Shown piece after piece: positions 1-8,231 of a DNA stretch of 11,016 nucleotides (the stretch's first letter is position 1; each line of letters opens with the position of its first letter). The notes beneath the pieces were generated by a model that was not told the DNA's origin, did no database searches, and saw only the letters and a program-made list of their open reading frames with translations. Source of the stretch: Euperipatoides rowelli (taxonomy: Eukaryota > Onychophora > Udeonychophora > Euonychophora > Peripatopsidae). The DNA lies in assembly GCA_003024985.2 (NCBI GenBank), contig PXIH01S0015772.1; one strand, 5' to 3'. A program made the translations under genes and the position numbers.

Positions 1-1089
1 AAAAAAAAAATTTAAAAGAATACTAATCTAAATTTTTTTTTAAAAAAAACCCGATTTTTCATTTTTATTGTTGAGCTGTAGAAACCAAATTTTCTGAATT
101 CAGTGGAGTGGAAAGGGTTAATTGGTAAGTTTTTGGAATAACACGATTTAAGTATTACCACCAATTCTTAAATTACATACTCAATTATTTGAAATAACAT
201 GTTAAAAAAAAAAAAAGATGTACATTGTACAGCATATGCCGTACTTAATTTAGAATATAAATAAGACAATAAAAACCTGTAAAAATGAAAAAATATTTAA
301 ACTTTTATATCTTTAATTAATGTTATGATAGTCTGAGAGAAATTTATGTATTTAAAATTGATTAAAATTCTTTATGGTAATGTTTTTCTATGAATAAATA
401 TTATGACTATTAGCCTAAATTCAAATCCACCCTTCTATAGGTACAACAAGATGTTCATAATAGCATTTCCATTATTTCCTATGAAAAATTTGTGTTTGAT
501 TTACATGTTTTTGATTTGCAGCTGATTTCCAAAGAACACAACGCCAGCGTAAATCAAAAATCGACTGCATATTCGTAATTTAATTTTCTGTCGAATGTTC
601 TGCATCACAGTAGTGAATTTATTACAATAATGATTTGAGTAATTTCAATGGAGTTATCACCAAAATTATTTCTTTAGACCCCTTCCAAAGTTAGAAGATT
701 TAAAACACCGACATTGATTTTTAATTATAAAGTAACTTTCAAGTTATTTTTTACAATAAATTACTTTTACATCGAGTAAGTTTACTTTTATTAAGAATAA
801 TTTATCTATTTTTTCCTTGCAATTTATTTTATTTAAAAAAAATGGACAAAGTAATTTATAGTGGAGTCGTTTGGCTTTTTTAGGAGAAGGTTGCAAGCCC
901 CCCACCCCCCTCTTTTGTTCATATTTCCTCCAAATGCATTTGACACCATTATAGCAAAAAAAATAATTGTAAAGGGTGTTTCAAGATATGGAAATGTCTC
1001 AACAAGCTTATTTTAATATAAAAATGAGCCTTTTTTTTAAGTCAAAGGGTCTCTATAGACCCTCATGTGACCTCGTTCTGGACATTTAA
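1..1089. other. Unassigned AT-rich DNA
   Basis: No coding segment, RNA gene or recognisable transposon was found in either strand. The stretch is A/T-rich with poly-A and poly-T runs. Local features are a C-rich tract at 898-910, a purine-rich motif GTGGAGTGGAAAGGG at 103-117, and a short 7-bp inverted repeat at 1046-1063 (AGGGTCT, CTAT loop, AGACCCT). The last part may be upstream sequence of the LINE relict that begins near 1090, but no protein similarity is visible before that point. Confidence 0.5.
1046..1063. repeat. Short perfect inverted repeat (7-bp arms)
   Basis: AGGGTCT at 1046-1052 and AGACCCT at 1057-1063 are reverse complements separated by the four bases CTAT. It lies just upstream of the decayed LINE reverse transcriptase. 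It is short enough to be chance and no function is implied. Confidence 0.4.
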
Positions 1090-1932
1090 CAGACTGAAAA
1101 AGATTCCTTTTAAAGTTAGTGGTTCTCAAGAATCCATCCTGACTTTAATCTTAGGGAATAAGCATCAAGCTTTGTGACATTATTACACATCTTATAAATC
1201 TTTCTTTAAATCTTAACATATGTCCAAGGGCTTGGAAACAACCTTTCTTAATTTCACTGCCAAAAATTAAAAATCCTTCTAAACCAGACACGATCATACC
1301 CTTAGCTATTTATTATAGAATTTCAAAAATTTGTGAAAGACATATTCTAGATTATATCATACCAGGTATAACCACCTATTTAGATGCAGAGCAGTATGGT
1401 GGACTTCAGAGCTTTCTTCCAAACACTGTTTAATTAGATATATTGAGACCGTTTTAAAATCTTTAGCAAATCCCAAAATTAAGGCTTCAACTATTATAAT
1501 TGAGTTTGTTGAGGCATTCGACGACATAAATCATAACATTTTTTTTTCACAAATCTTAGACATGGGCATTCTTCAAACTCCTATCTCATTTCATTTATTA
1601 CCAAAGGAATCACTATTATTGATTTGCCTGATTCTAATCAACAAATGAAATATCAGAATTCTAATGGTGTCCCAAAGGGATCAGTTTTAAATTTATAGAT
1701 ATTACTATTGTTGGTATTAAAGAAAATATAATTTAATTGTTATTAACAAAAATTATTAAACCAAGTTGAAATAGATTTTGAAATTTGTAGCATAATTATC
1801 AATCCTATATTATGTTTCATGACATTTCTGTAAACAATCTACCTGAAACACAACATCCTCTTTATGAATACTGTATCTAATATTAGTTTCTCTGAATATA
1901 TTCAATTACAATGTGCACACAAACAAACTTAG
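1090..1932 (+). pseudogene. Decayed non-LTR (LINE-type) reverse transcriptase
   Basis: This is a relict of the reverse transcriptase that copies LINE RNA into DNA at a nicked target. Pieces lie in order in different frames. Frame 2 from 1100 has KVSGSQES, in the place of the KSPGxDGI motif. Frame 0 runs open for 92 codons (1155-1433), with CPRAWKQPFLISLPK, ISKICERHI and AEQYGGLQS matching the conserved P..WK...PIPK, ISK..ER and Q.GG..G.S blocks. Frame 2 to 1648 has FVEAFDDINHN, the F.KAFD.I.H block. Frame 1 (to 1698) has NGVPKGSVL, the GVPQGS block. Frame 0 at 1833-1844 has NNLP, the INDLP block. The catalytic F/YADD box should follow; the DNA there reads FMNTVSN (1861-1881), so it is lost. 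In the AFDD block the acid corresponding to the first catalytic Asp lies in IEFVEAFD. The motif set suggests a Jockey/CR1-like clade, but the clade is not settled. No endonuclease domain or poly-A tail was found. The frame changes and stops make this a clear pseudogene. Confidence 0.85.
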
Positions 1933-2040
1933 TAGTGAATAATTGCTATAATCAGACAAAGAAAAGTTAGATTTACAATGTAGCCTACACTCAAACATAG
2001 AATTATTATTAGTAGTAATCATCTTATGCATACCATTAGT

Positions 2041-2058
2041 ATTATTATTATTATTATT
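2041..2058. repeat. (ATT)6 microsatellite
   Basis: Six uninterrupted ATT units, preceded by one imperfect extension (ATTAGT at 2035-2040) and a related AATTATTATT at 2001-2010. It is an ordinary simple repeat in AT-rich DNA. Confidence 0.85.
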
Positions 2059-3944
2059 ACATACACTTATTTATTTATAACATAATTCAAAACAATACAA
2101 GTATCAAAGAATAACATAAAATTAAATTAAATTAATTAGATTGTTGCTTTATATTTCATATTTAGCAACTGAGAGAAAAATGCCACAGCCCCGGAGGATA
2201 TTGGCCTCATTTACATTATGTTCCAAACAATAACTGATTATAAAAAAAAACGTAATAATAATGACAGCAGACCAATAAATATAACAGAAGTCAGCCTCTC
2301 AACAAAAGAATAAACTATATAAAATCCAGATGAAAACAGTTCTTCAGAATAAAAATCCAATTCAATAGGCACTCTACATTATATGTAATCTACATAAAGA
2401 GCGTTCATCAAACTGCAATTTTCAAATTTCAAAAAATAGTGAAAATCAGTTCTATATCCAAAAAAATATTCCAATTGAAGACATATAGATTGCAAATTCC
2501 AAACAGAAAGTCACTTAATCCAGATGTTAACATCAAAAAGCACACTAATATCCTATACAAATCACTTTTAACTCTTCGTATCACAATCGGTAAAAGTTAT
2601 TTCCATGTTAAGGGAGCCCTCCTCAATATATCGTAGAAAGTCATCTGCTTCAATAAGGTTACACATAAAATAAAATTCAAATATAAATAATAAATTAAAT
2701 AGCCTACTTAGCAAAATTAAATATTCCTACTTTTGAATAAATAATTTTATAACGAAAATGGAAAATGTTACCAAAAAGGCACCATCATCTGAGGCTCCCA
2801 GAAATACCCAATCCATCGCTATGAGAATGTTCAATGTAATACAAATAAATTACTGCAAATCTAAAAGTCAAAATGATGATAGCCTTCAGGGACTATTAAA
2901 AATGTTAATCGTAAAAACAATAAGTTAAAAATAAATAAAAATTCTATTTACAAAAATAAAACTATTTACAAATGAAGCCATGTTAAGAGTACCTGTAGAA
3001 GCCATCCCCTTAGGAGCAATTGTATCATTGAATAATTATTTATTTGACCTATAAAATTCTGAAAGAAATTTAAATAATTCTTATCCAAAAATATATCAAG
3101 ATTTTATGACACACAAATCTCCTGCAGCCAAACATCCTTAGAGAAATAGAGCCTGCTGTGTATATTATAATCTGTTGTTTGTAATTGATTTTATTTATGT
3201 ATAGAATTATTATTTTTTCTTCTATCAATTTTTATTTATGCTGTTATAGGTTTAGTGTCATAGTTGAAGTATTAAATAAAACTAAAAGTAATATATTCTT
3301 TTTTTATAGATTATTGACAACACACTCATGAATACTCAGAAGCCATTAAACTTCTGTACTCCACAAGAAAGTACATCAATAGTTACTTTTCAATGGCAGG
3401 AACTAGAGTTTACAGTAATATAGAGCGTCACTATCATAATATGTACTGTAACTACTGAGGATCTTAGGTCATATAATAGAACTCCAAAATTTAAGACTGA
3501 TGATAAAAATAATGCTGTAAGGAAATATAGAGACTGCAATTAAGCCCCAGTTAGAAGTTTTAGAATATTTCTTAAAGTTCTTTTTTTGCTAAAGTCTAAG
3601 CATACTATCATAATTATTGAAGTCCAAAACGGATTTAAAATACAAAATCTTTAGAAACACTTTTGCATTTTTGGTGCAAGTGAGCAACAAAAATACAAAT
3701 AAAATAGTAAAATAAAAGATGAAATGTTAATGAAGGTTACTGAAATTTTTAATGATTTGATTGTTTCTATTCTTAAGATTTTTTTTTTAAAAGGATGATT
3801 TTATGGAAAAAGAATGAGGGTAAGTATTTTCCAAGATTTAATTTTAGACATAAGCATTATAAAAATGCTTTAAAAAAATAGGTATAATAAAAATGATGAT
3901 TGTTTTTGTTCGGTAACTTTAGCTGCTCTGCACCCCAATGACAT

Positions 3945-3972
3945 AAGCTTCATATCCCTAAATATGAAGCTT
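3945..3972. repeat. Perfect 11-bp inverted repeat with 6-nt loop
   Basis: AAGCTTCATAT at 3945-3955 and ATATGAAGCTT at 3962-3972 are exact reverse complements separated by CCCTAA. The arms are more base-balanced than the surroundings, so this is less likely to be AT-driven chance than most palindromes here. It is not next to any recognised gene and is not followed by a T-run. It could be the tip of a small palindromic element. Confidence 0.6.
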
Positions 3973-4214
3973 TAATGTTAATGTTATGAGTATAACACTA
4001 ATTTATTTTCCCTTTGTATTCCATATGAAACACTAAACAAAAATATTTTATACCTGTTGATTTGCTTCATATTAAAAAACATAGAACATTTCATTTTTGT
4101 ATATTTAAAAATAGAAATATATTGTTAAGATCACAAGTCTAAATAAACATCCCGACTTTCTTTTACAGGGCTAGTTCAATTATTATTAATTTCAATGGAA
4201 TATGTAGGCTATAT

Positions 4215-4738
4215 ATAGATAAATAGATAGATAGATGGGTGGGTAGGTAGATAAATAGAGATAGATAAAAGAAAATATGGTTAGATAGAGATAGATAGAT
4301 AGAGACAGGTAGGCTGGTAGATGGGTGGCTGTATGGAGGAAATGATATGGAGGGAGGGATGATATGGAAAGAGGGATGATATAGAGGGACGGATATGGAT
4401 GGAGAAAGTGAGGGAGTGGTGGAGAGAGGGATAGAGGTTCAGAAAGAGGGAATAATGAAGGGATTGAGGAAGGGAGATATGGAGGTAGGAATACTGTAGA
4501 GAGATAATAGATTGATACAGTAGTTTGATATAGCTGACTGATACAGATGATTGATACATTAGATTATTAAGGTTGATTGATAAGGCAGATTGATATGGTA
4601 AATAGATAGATACAGCAGATTGATATGGTAGGTAGATAGATACGGTAGATTGATACAGTAGATATATACTGCAGATAGATTCTGCAAATAGATACTGCAG
4701 ATAGATACTATAGATATACTGTAGACATATCTATAGGT
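4215..4738. repeat. Compound GATA/GGA simple-repeat block
   Basis: About 520 bp of degenerate simple repeat with almost all pyrimidines on the - strand. From 4215 to about 4320 the units are GATA, with GGTA and GGTG variants. From about 4330 to 4500 it is a purine-rich GGA/GGGA/GATATGGA tract. From about 4500 to 4738 it becomes a GATTGATA, GATAGATA, CAGATTGATATGGTA type array with a repeated ACTGCAGATAGAT unit near 4668-4708. Two apparent reading frames on the - strand inside it (4281-4559 and 4559-4771) are Ser/Tyr/Ile-rich translations of the repeat and are not genes. The block ends abruptly against the candidate MITE. Confidence 0.9.
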
Positions 4739-4759
4739 AGTAGGTACCATGGGCATCCA

Positions 4760-4795
4760 CAGGGGGTGCAAAGGGGTCAGGTACCCCTGCCCCTG
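4760..4795. repeat. GC-rich nested hairpin inside candidate MITE
   Basis: Two consecutive inverted pairs nest: CAGGGG (4760-4765) with CCCCTG (4790-4795), and AGGGGT (4772-4777) with ACCCCT (4783-4788), leaving a CAGGT loop. The inner stem is perfect. The asymmetric spacer (GTGCAA against G) would bulge on one side. It is one of the few GC-rich patches in the window. Confidence 0.65.
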
Positions 4796-4812
4796 GAAAA
4801 ATCAGACCAACC

Positions 4813-4918
4813 AAAAATGTAGCTATTTAATATAAAGTTGCAAGAGGGAAGTATTGAGTCACCTTCCTCCCTCAAAAAATTAGATAAAACAAAAATGTAG
4901 GTATTTAATATAAAGCTG
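4813..4918 (+). repeat. Duplicated 28-bp motif, period 78 bp
   Basis: AAAAATGTAGCTATTTAATA at 4813-4832, continuing to 4840, recurs at 4891-4918 with 26 of 28 positions identical. The differences are C to G at position 11 of the motif and T to C near its end. Similar downstream words (GAAGTATT) follow each copy at slightly different distances, so the ancestral repeat unit may be the whole ~78 bp. It lies inside the candidate MITE. Confidence 0.7.
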
Positions 4919-5046
4919 GCATTCTTTAATAAAATTACAAGTGTGAAGTATTACACAAGTACATACAACCAAAAAAAAAAAAGCTTATCAAAAAATTTTT
5001 TTTTGCGTCTCCTACATTGTTTTCTGAGGACACCCATGGAAGGTAC

Positions 5047-5651
5047 TATACATTGACAATAAAGATGTAACTAAAGTATATACAGAAGTAGATAGTCAAC
5101 AAACTGGATACAGAGATTGATTGTGGGAGACAAACTTTGAACTTACTCTTTTTTAAAGAGGTATTTTGATCGCTGGTACTAAGTTGAAATTGATTTATAA
5201 AAAAAGTCTTGAACGATTGAGAAAACACTGAAATCAAATAAATGTCTTCATTTTATATTCACTCTAATTCTTTGCTTCTAGTGATGGAAAAGTTAAATGA
5301 AAATTTTACTTGAAGTTCAAGTGATATAGACATGATGATTCGATGGATTTCAAATGCTGATTAAAAAAATATATAATAAAAACACATCCAAAAAAGATGT
5401 ATTAACTTTTGTATATCAACTTTTTTGTTGAATATTTATATACAGTATATATTGTAAATAAAAATGTTTCTTAACTTTAAAGTGCATGTCTGTATATGGT
5501 AAGGTTTGCTTTTCTTCCTTAATAATTCATCTTAGTACAATGATTTTTGATTTAATTAAAATTGCTGATAAAACAGATTTAACAGGATATTTTAGTCTCC
5601 TTATTACCTTCCATGCCCTGGGGATGACATTTTAAACATTTGCGGTAAAAT
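5047..5651. other. Unassigned AT-rich DNA
   Basis: No gene, RNA or transposon is recognised. A 63-codon frame on the - strand (5046-5237) has no motif and begins within the edge of the candidate MITE, so it is treated as chance. TATATACAGTATATAT near 5437-5452 is an imperfect AT palindrome of the sort common in this composition. The short word TATACAGTAT recurs near 10525, upstream of the second ~400-bp direct repeat. Extension of that repeat to the left is therefore possible but not convincing by eye. Confidence 0.45.
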
Positions 5652-6057
5652 AAGTTTGTAATTTTAATATTTTTTTGTAATAATAAGGGATGTTTGTACT
5701 GAAAGAAGAGAGATGCTGAGAGAAATGGAGTTGAAATTTAGAACAATTTATGTTGTCGTATTTATAAGAATATTAACAAAAACCATGGACTTACTTAACA
5801 AAAGTTTGGAAACTTTCAAAGTAATAATTGCTCTTTTTCTTGCTGTTAAAATGATTTTTTTTTGTTGATTCCTGTTCAAGCTTAACAAGAAATTTAATCG
5901 TTGATCACATAGTAAGAAGAATAAACGAAGGAAAATGAAAATTTATATCTGCATTTTGGAAGTTCTATGTTCTATTTAAAACATGGAGTCTACAGTATTT
6001 TAAAATCATGGAAATTTACGCAATTTAACCCTTCAGGATTCTAATCTACAATATTTC
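5652..6057 (+). repeat. ~400-bp direct repeat, left copy (possible 5' LTR)
   Basis: It starts with AAGTTTGTAATTTTAATATT and ends with GATTCTAATCTACAATATTT. It matches 10594-10984 in the same orientation over its whole length, with roughly 85% identity by eye and several small indels. One is a 12-bp extra piece near 5761-5772, between TATT repeats, that the right copy lacks. The two copies bracket the gypsy pol relict, giving a unit of about 5.3 kb, which suits a Ty3/gypsy element with ~400-bp LTRs. A candidate TGTA...TACA pair of ends exists (5657 and 6050). Against the LTR reading, no primer-binding site follows directly and no target-site duplication is visible. Alternatives are a dispersed repeat present twice or a segmental duplication. 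Confidence 0.85.
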
Positions 6058-6534
6058 ATACTTTCAAGATTGGATTCAAGTATGCAATTGACGACATACA
6101 TCATTGGACTCTAGGTAACATTATCTTTGAACTATAAGAACTTATAAAAAATAATAATAAAAATATTAAATCTTTATTAATGCACTAAATTGAATATATT
6201 TAATAACTTCTATACTTATAAAATAAATGGGGGGGGGGGGGGACAATTCATAGCATTTATAAATTAAAGTTTGTGATGAAATTTTTTAACTTAAAAAAGG
6301 AAAAAAAATTTAACTTAAAAATGAAAAAGTAAAAATTAAATATAACTATAAATGAATAGTTTCATTGACAATTTCTTTGCTGTTTATAATTCTAACTTGA
6401 TCCATATTAGTGAACCTTGCTAAATTCTGGAATTCTTCTCATAAAAAAAATATTTATACTATGATATATTAAAAATTAATAATTTTCTTTAGATTTTTTT
6501 TAGCAGTGTAAGTTATTTGGCTTAGGAGCAAATT
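6058..6534. other. Unassigned region upstream of pol relict
   Basis: No coding segment is recognised. It includes a run of 14 G residues (6229-6242) in otherwise AT-rich DNA and many A-runs. If the 5652-6057 repeat is a 5' LTR, this stretch should hold leader and gag, but no gag or zinc-knuckle motif can be read in any frame. It may be non-element sequence or an eroded leader. Confidence 0.45.
6229..6242 (+). repeat. G14 homopolymer
   Basis: Fourteen consecutive G residues follow AAATAAAT. Long G-runs are rare in DNA this AT-rich. It may be a slippage-expanded tract or a place where assembly length is uncertain. Confidence 0.8.
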
Positions 6535-6552
6535 TGGTATCCGCCATTGGGG
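6535..6552 (+). promoter_or_regulatory. Possible tRNA primer-binding site of the LTR element
   Basis: TGGTATCCGCCATTGGGG begins with TGG, the complement of a tRNA CCA 3' end, and is GC-rich against its surroundings. It sits 230-250 bases before the first protease-frame codons and four bases after a CA dinucleotide (6529-6530) that could end an LTR. If real, the primer tRNA would end in GGCGGATACCA. The tRNA cannot be identified here, and the region upstream does not look like an LTR matching the 3' side, so this stays tentative. Confidence 0.3.
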
Positions 6553-6610
6553 AGGCAATGATTTTCTTCATAAGCATCATTAAATACTCAGCAACTAATC
6601 AATATAGTAA

Positions 6611-6745
6611 TCCTATCTTAACAATGAATATTTAAAACAACGACTAAATGAAATTAAAGAGATAAAAAACATCAACAATATAGCTACAATTCATTCTAAC
6701 TTTACTATTGAGAATGAATGTGTGCAATCTGAAGTAGTTAATAGT
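6611..6745 (+). pseudogene. Short open segment ahead of protease, possible gag/pol remnant
   Basis: Forty-five codons in frame 2, the same frame as the protease DSG motif downstream, end at a TAG (6746-6748). The translation is Lys/Glu/Asn/Ile-rich (LKQRLNEIKEIKNINN near 6632-6679) and could form a short coiled coil. No capsid, zinc-knuckle or other gag motif can be recognised. The position between a possible primer-binding site and the protease suggests it is what remains of gag or of the gag-pol junction, but the protein evidence is weak. A full gag would need several hundred more codons than the space allows. Confidence 0.35.
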
Positions 6746-6769
6746 TAGTCTAAGTAAATTTGATTGTGA

Positions 6770-7098
6770 TGTGAGAGATGTTTAATTGGATTTAAACTTC
6801 TTGCTGATTTACCAGTTGATATTGTTTTGAATGGTATTCGGTTTCAAGAAATGTTTGATAGTGGGTCTTCTAAGTCAATTATAGATGCTTTTATCTTGGA
6901 AGACTCAATATCTAATTTGAGGGTTACATACCTATTTTCTCTCTGTTATTGAATTGCCCAAAAAAGGTAAACAATGGGAAGTATCATTTTTTATTAATAA
7001 TAGCTTGCTCAATCATTAATTTTGTGTGCTAGACATCAGATACTTCAGTCTACCAAGTTATCTTTGGTTATGATTGTTTGTTGTGCACAATGTCATTC
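6770..7098 (+). pseudogene. Retropepsin-like protease relict of gypsy pol
   Basis: This is the aspartic protease that would cut the element's own polyprotein. In frame 2 the segment from 6770 reads through LLADLPVDIVLNGIRF and into MFDSGSSKSIID, where DSG (6857-6865) is the catalytic D-S/T-G motif of one retropepsin half-site. The frame closes at a TGA shortly after SLCY. About 65 codons later, in frame 1, VIFGYDCL (7057-7080) matches the ILG.D.L motif at the end of the fold and is followed by a stop (7096-7098). Both landmarks and their spacing fit a gypsy protease of normal size, but at least one frameshift and several stops separate them. The catalytic Asp itself survives. An apparent 109-codon frame on the opposite strand (7058-7387) is a shadow of this and the next segment. 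Confidence 0.75.
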
Positions 7099-7262
7099 TA
7101 AACATCAAGGATGGCATATAAAGATTGAAAGAATAAATAGCATCAAAGTTGATGAAAGAAAGACTTCTGGCTGGTGAAATTGGCTCCCAGCAAGGGTTAT
7201 CAGAAAATTTTGTTAAAATTTGAGAAAGTTTAAATGTTGGTGAAAATCTTGATGCCACTACA

Positions 7263-8190
7263 TTGAGTAAATTCAAGGATCTGATTGTTGAGTTTTGGGA
7301 TATAATTGTTAAATATGTCACTAAGTTGAAAGGATGCTCCCTAACTCCCATAAAACCTGATTTTTCCTTGGATGTGCTGATGAACACTAAACAATATAAG
7401 ATCCTGCATAGTGTGATTCAGCCAATTAAAAATAAAAATGAGGAGTATGAGGAAGCTATCATATCAAAGGGGGAGTTTCAGTGGAATGTTCCATTGCAGC
7501 TATAAACAATAATCAGGTGATTCAAGACTTGTTTTAGATCTTAGACAGATCAATAAGATCACCAAGCCTTTAAATTATCCTCAATATAACTATATTCTAA
7601 TTTTTTAAATGGTTCAAGATAGTCATCCAAAATAGACCTCAGCAAATGGATATTATCAAATAGTCATTGGTCCATCCATTAAGGAGAGAGATATTGTTTC
7701 ACTGTACCCTGGGAAAGGTACACATTGAACCATATGGCACAAGTTCTATCACATTGTCCATCCATTAGGGATATTGTTTCACTGTACGGCACAAGTTCTA
7801 TCATGTCTGAAATTTTTCACAAGATAATGAATGATATTTTGGCCAACAAGATAGCCAGTGAAAAAATTCTAATCTATCGGGATGAATTGTTGGTGCACAC
7901 TAAAATGAATGAGGAACACTTTAAGTGTGTTAAGAACACTATTTGAAAAATTGAATCCTGTAAGTCTTGCCACTAAATCAAACAAATGTTATTTTTTTTT
8001 CAAAAAATGTAACATATTTAGGCATCAAGTTACATCATAGGGTGCAATGCCTTTGATGAACAAATTTAAAATAGATAAGGAATTTCTTAGACCCAACAGC
8101 ATTAAGCAAGTAAGGTCATTCTTAGGTATGGTGAATTTCTATAGGAAGTTTATAGTGGATACTGCTAACAAAGCAGCTCAATTATGTTAA
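7263..8190 (+). pseudogene. Reverse transcriptase relict of gypsy pol
   Basis: This is the RNA-templated DNA polymerase of a Ty3/gypsy element, in broken segments. Frame 0 (7263-7505) is open for 80 codons and ends EFQWNVPLQL, the SPWxSPxxxV region before the fingers. Frame 1 at 7525-7575 has RLVLDLRQINKITKP, the R.CVDYR.LN.VT block. The motif A aspartate lies in IDLS (7632-7643, frame 0), with NGYYQIVI following in frame 1. Frame 0 then gives CFTVPWERYT and MAQVLSHCPSI (motif B region), FHKIMNDILANK, and IYRDELLVHTK (7872-7904), the Y.DD box with its second Asp replaced by Glu. SKNVTYLGIKLHH and, in frame 1 (8047-8190), EFLRPNSIKQVRSFLGMV and NFYRKF form the thumb/connection. A tandem duplication interrupts the palm. 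The apparent ATG/TTG starts are not initiation sites, because this was part of a polyprotein. Confidence 0.92.
7671..7806 (+). repeat. Local tandem duplication inside the RT palm
   Basis: TCCATCCATTAAGGAGAGAG at 7671-7690, continuing through ATATTGTTTCACTGTAC, recurs from 7757 as TCCATCCATTAGGGATATTG and on through GGCACAAGTTCTATCA. The second copy lacks about 28 bases (the CCTGGGAAAGG to ACCATAT part) and has lost a few GA repeats. The first copy carries the FTVPWERY and QVLSHCPS residues. The second inserts about 16 extra residues, read in the RT frame, between CPSI and FHKIMND, which are normally adjacent. The event postdates loss of function or caused it. Confidence 0.8.
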
Positions 8191-8231
8191 AAAAAATAGT
8201 CACAATTGTTCAGACTTGTTATTGAGAGACA

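Larger units (their letters stand above)
1933..4214. other. Unassigned AT-rich DNA
   Basis: No supported gene or transposon is seen on either strand across about 2.3 kb. A 65-codon ATG frame at 2439-2636 and a 56-codon ATG frame at 2758-2928 have no recognisable motif, and both are within chance for this composition. Other content is an ATT microsatellite (2041-2058), several poly-T runs and one perfect hairpin (3945-3972). Part may be untranslated LINE 3' sequence, but no boundary can be placed. Confidence 0.5.
4742..5046. mobile_element. Candidate MITE with TIRs and flanking direct repeat
   Basis: The left end CCATGGGCATCCACAG (4747-4762) and the right end CTGAGGACACCCATGG (5024-5039) are inverted copies matching at 13 of 16 positions. 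The hexamer AGGTAC occurs as a direct repeat at both flanks (4742-4747 and 5041-5046), overlapping the first TIR base on the left and lying one base outside the right TIR. This suits a target-site duplication of about 5-6 bp. The ~294-bp interior has no coding capacity, as expected of a non-autonomous DNA transposon. Just inside the left TIR is a GC-rich nested hairpin (4760-4795), unlike the AT-rich surroundings. A 28-bp sequence is repeated inside with a 78-bp period. No superfamily is assigned. A SINE-like or satellite-derived repeat is the main alternative. Confidence 0.55.

Noticed and set aside
2439-2636. + strand 65-codon ATG frame
   Set aside because: Lys/Ile/Leu/Ser-rich with no motif, and a length expected by chance in AT-rich DNA. 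No promoter, splice or neighbour evidence supports it.
4215-4738. CRISPR-like or regularly spaced repeat array
   Set aside because: The units are degenerate tetranucleotide-type repeats without unique spacers. This is a microsatellite block in animal-type DNA.
4281-4771. Two - strand reading frames of 92 and 70 codons
   Set aside because: They are translations of the GATA/GGA simple repeat (Ser/Tyr/Ile/Leu-rich, repetitive) and owe their openness to the repeat lacking stop codons on that strand.
5046-5237. - strand 63-codon frame
   Set aside because: No motif, low-complexity composition, and it ends inside the flank of the candidate MITE. Treated as chance.
5437-5452. AT palindrome around TATATACAGTATATAT as an operator or promoter
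   Set aside because: The palindrome is imperfect at its centre, is made almost wholly of A and T, and has no gene nearby.
7058-7387. - strand 109-codon reading frame
   Set aside because: It lies opposite the protease/RT relict, whose motifs are unambiguous on the + strand. The antisense product has no recognisable feature.
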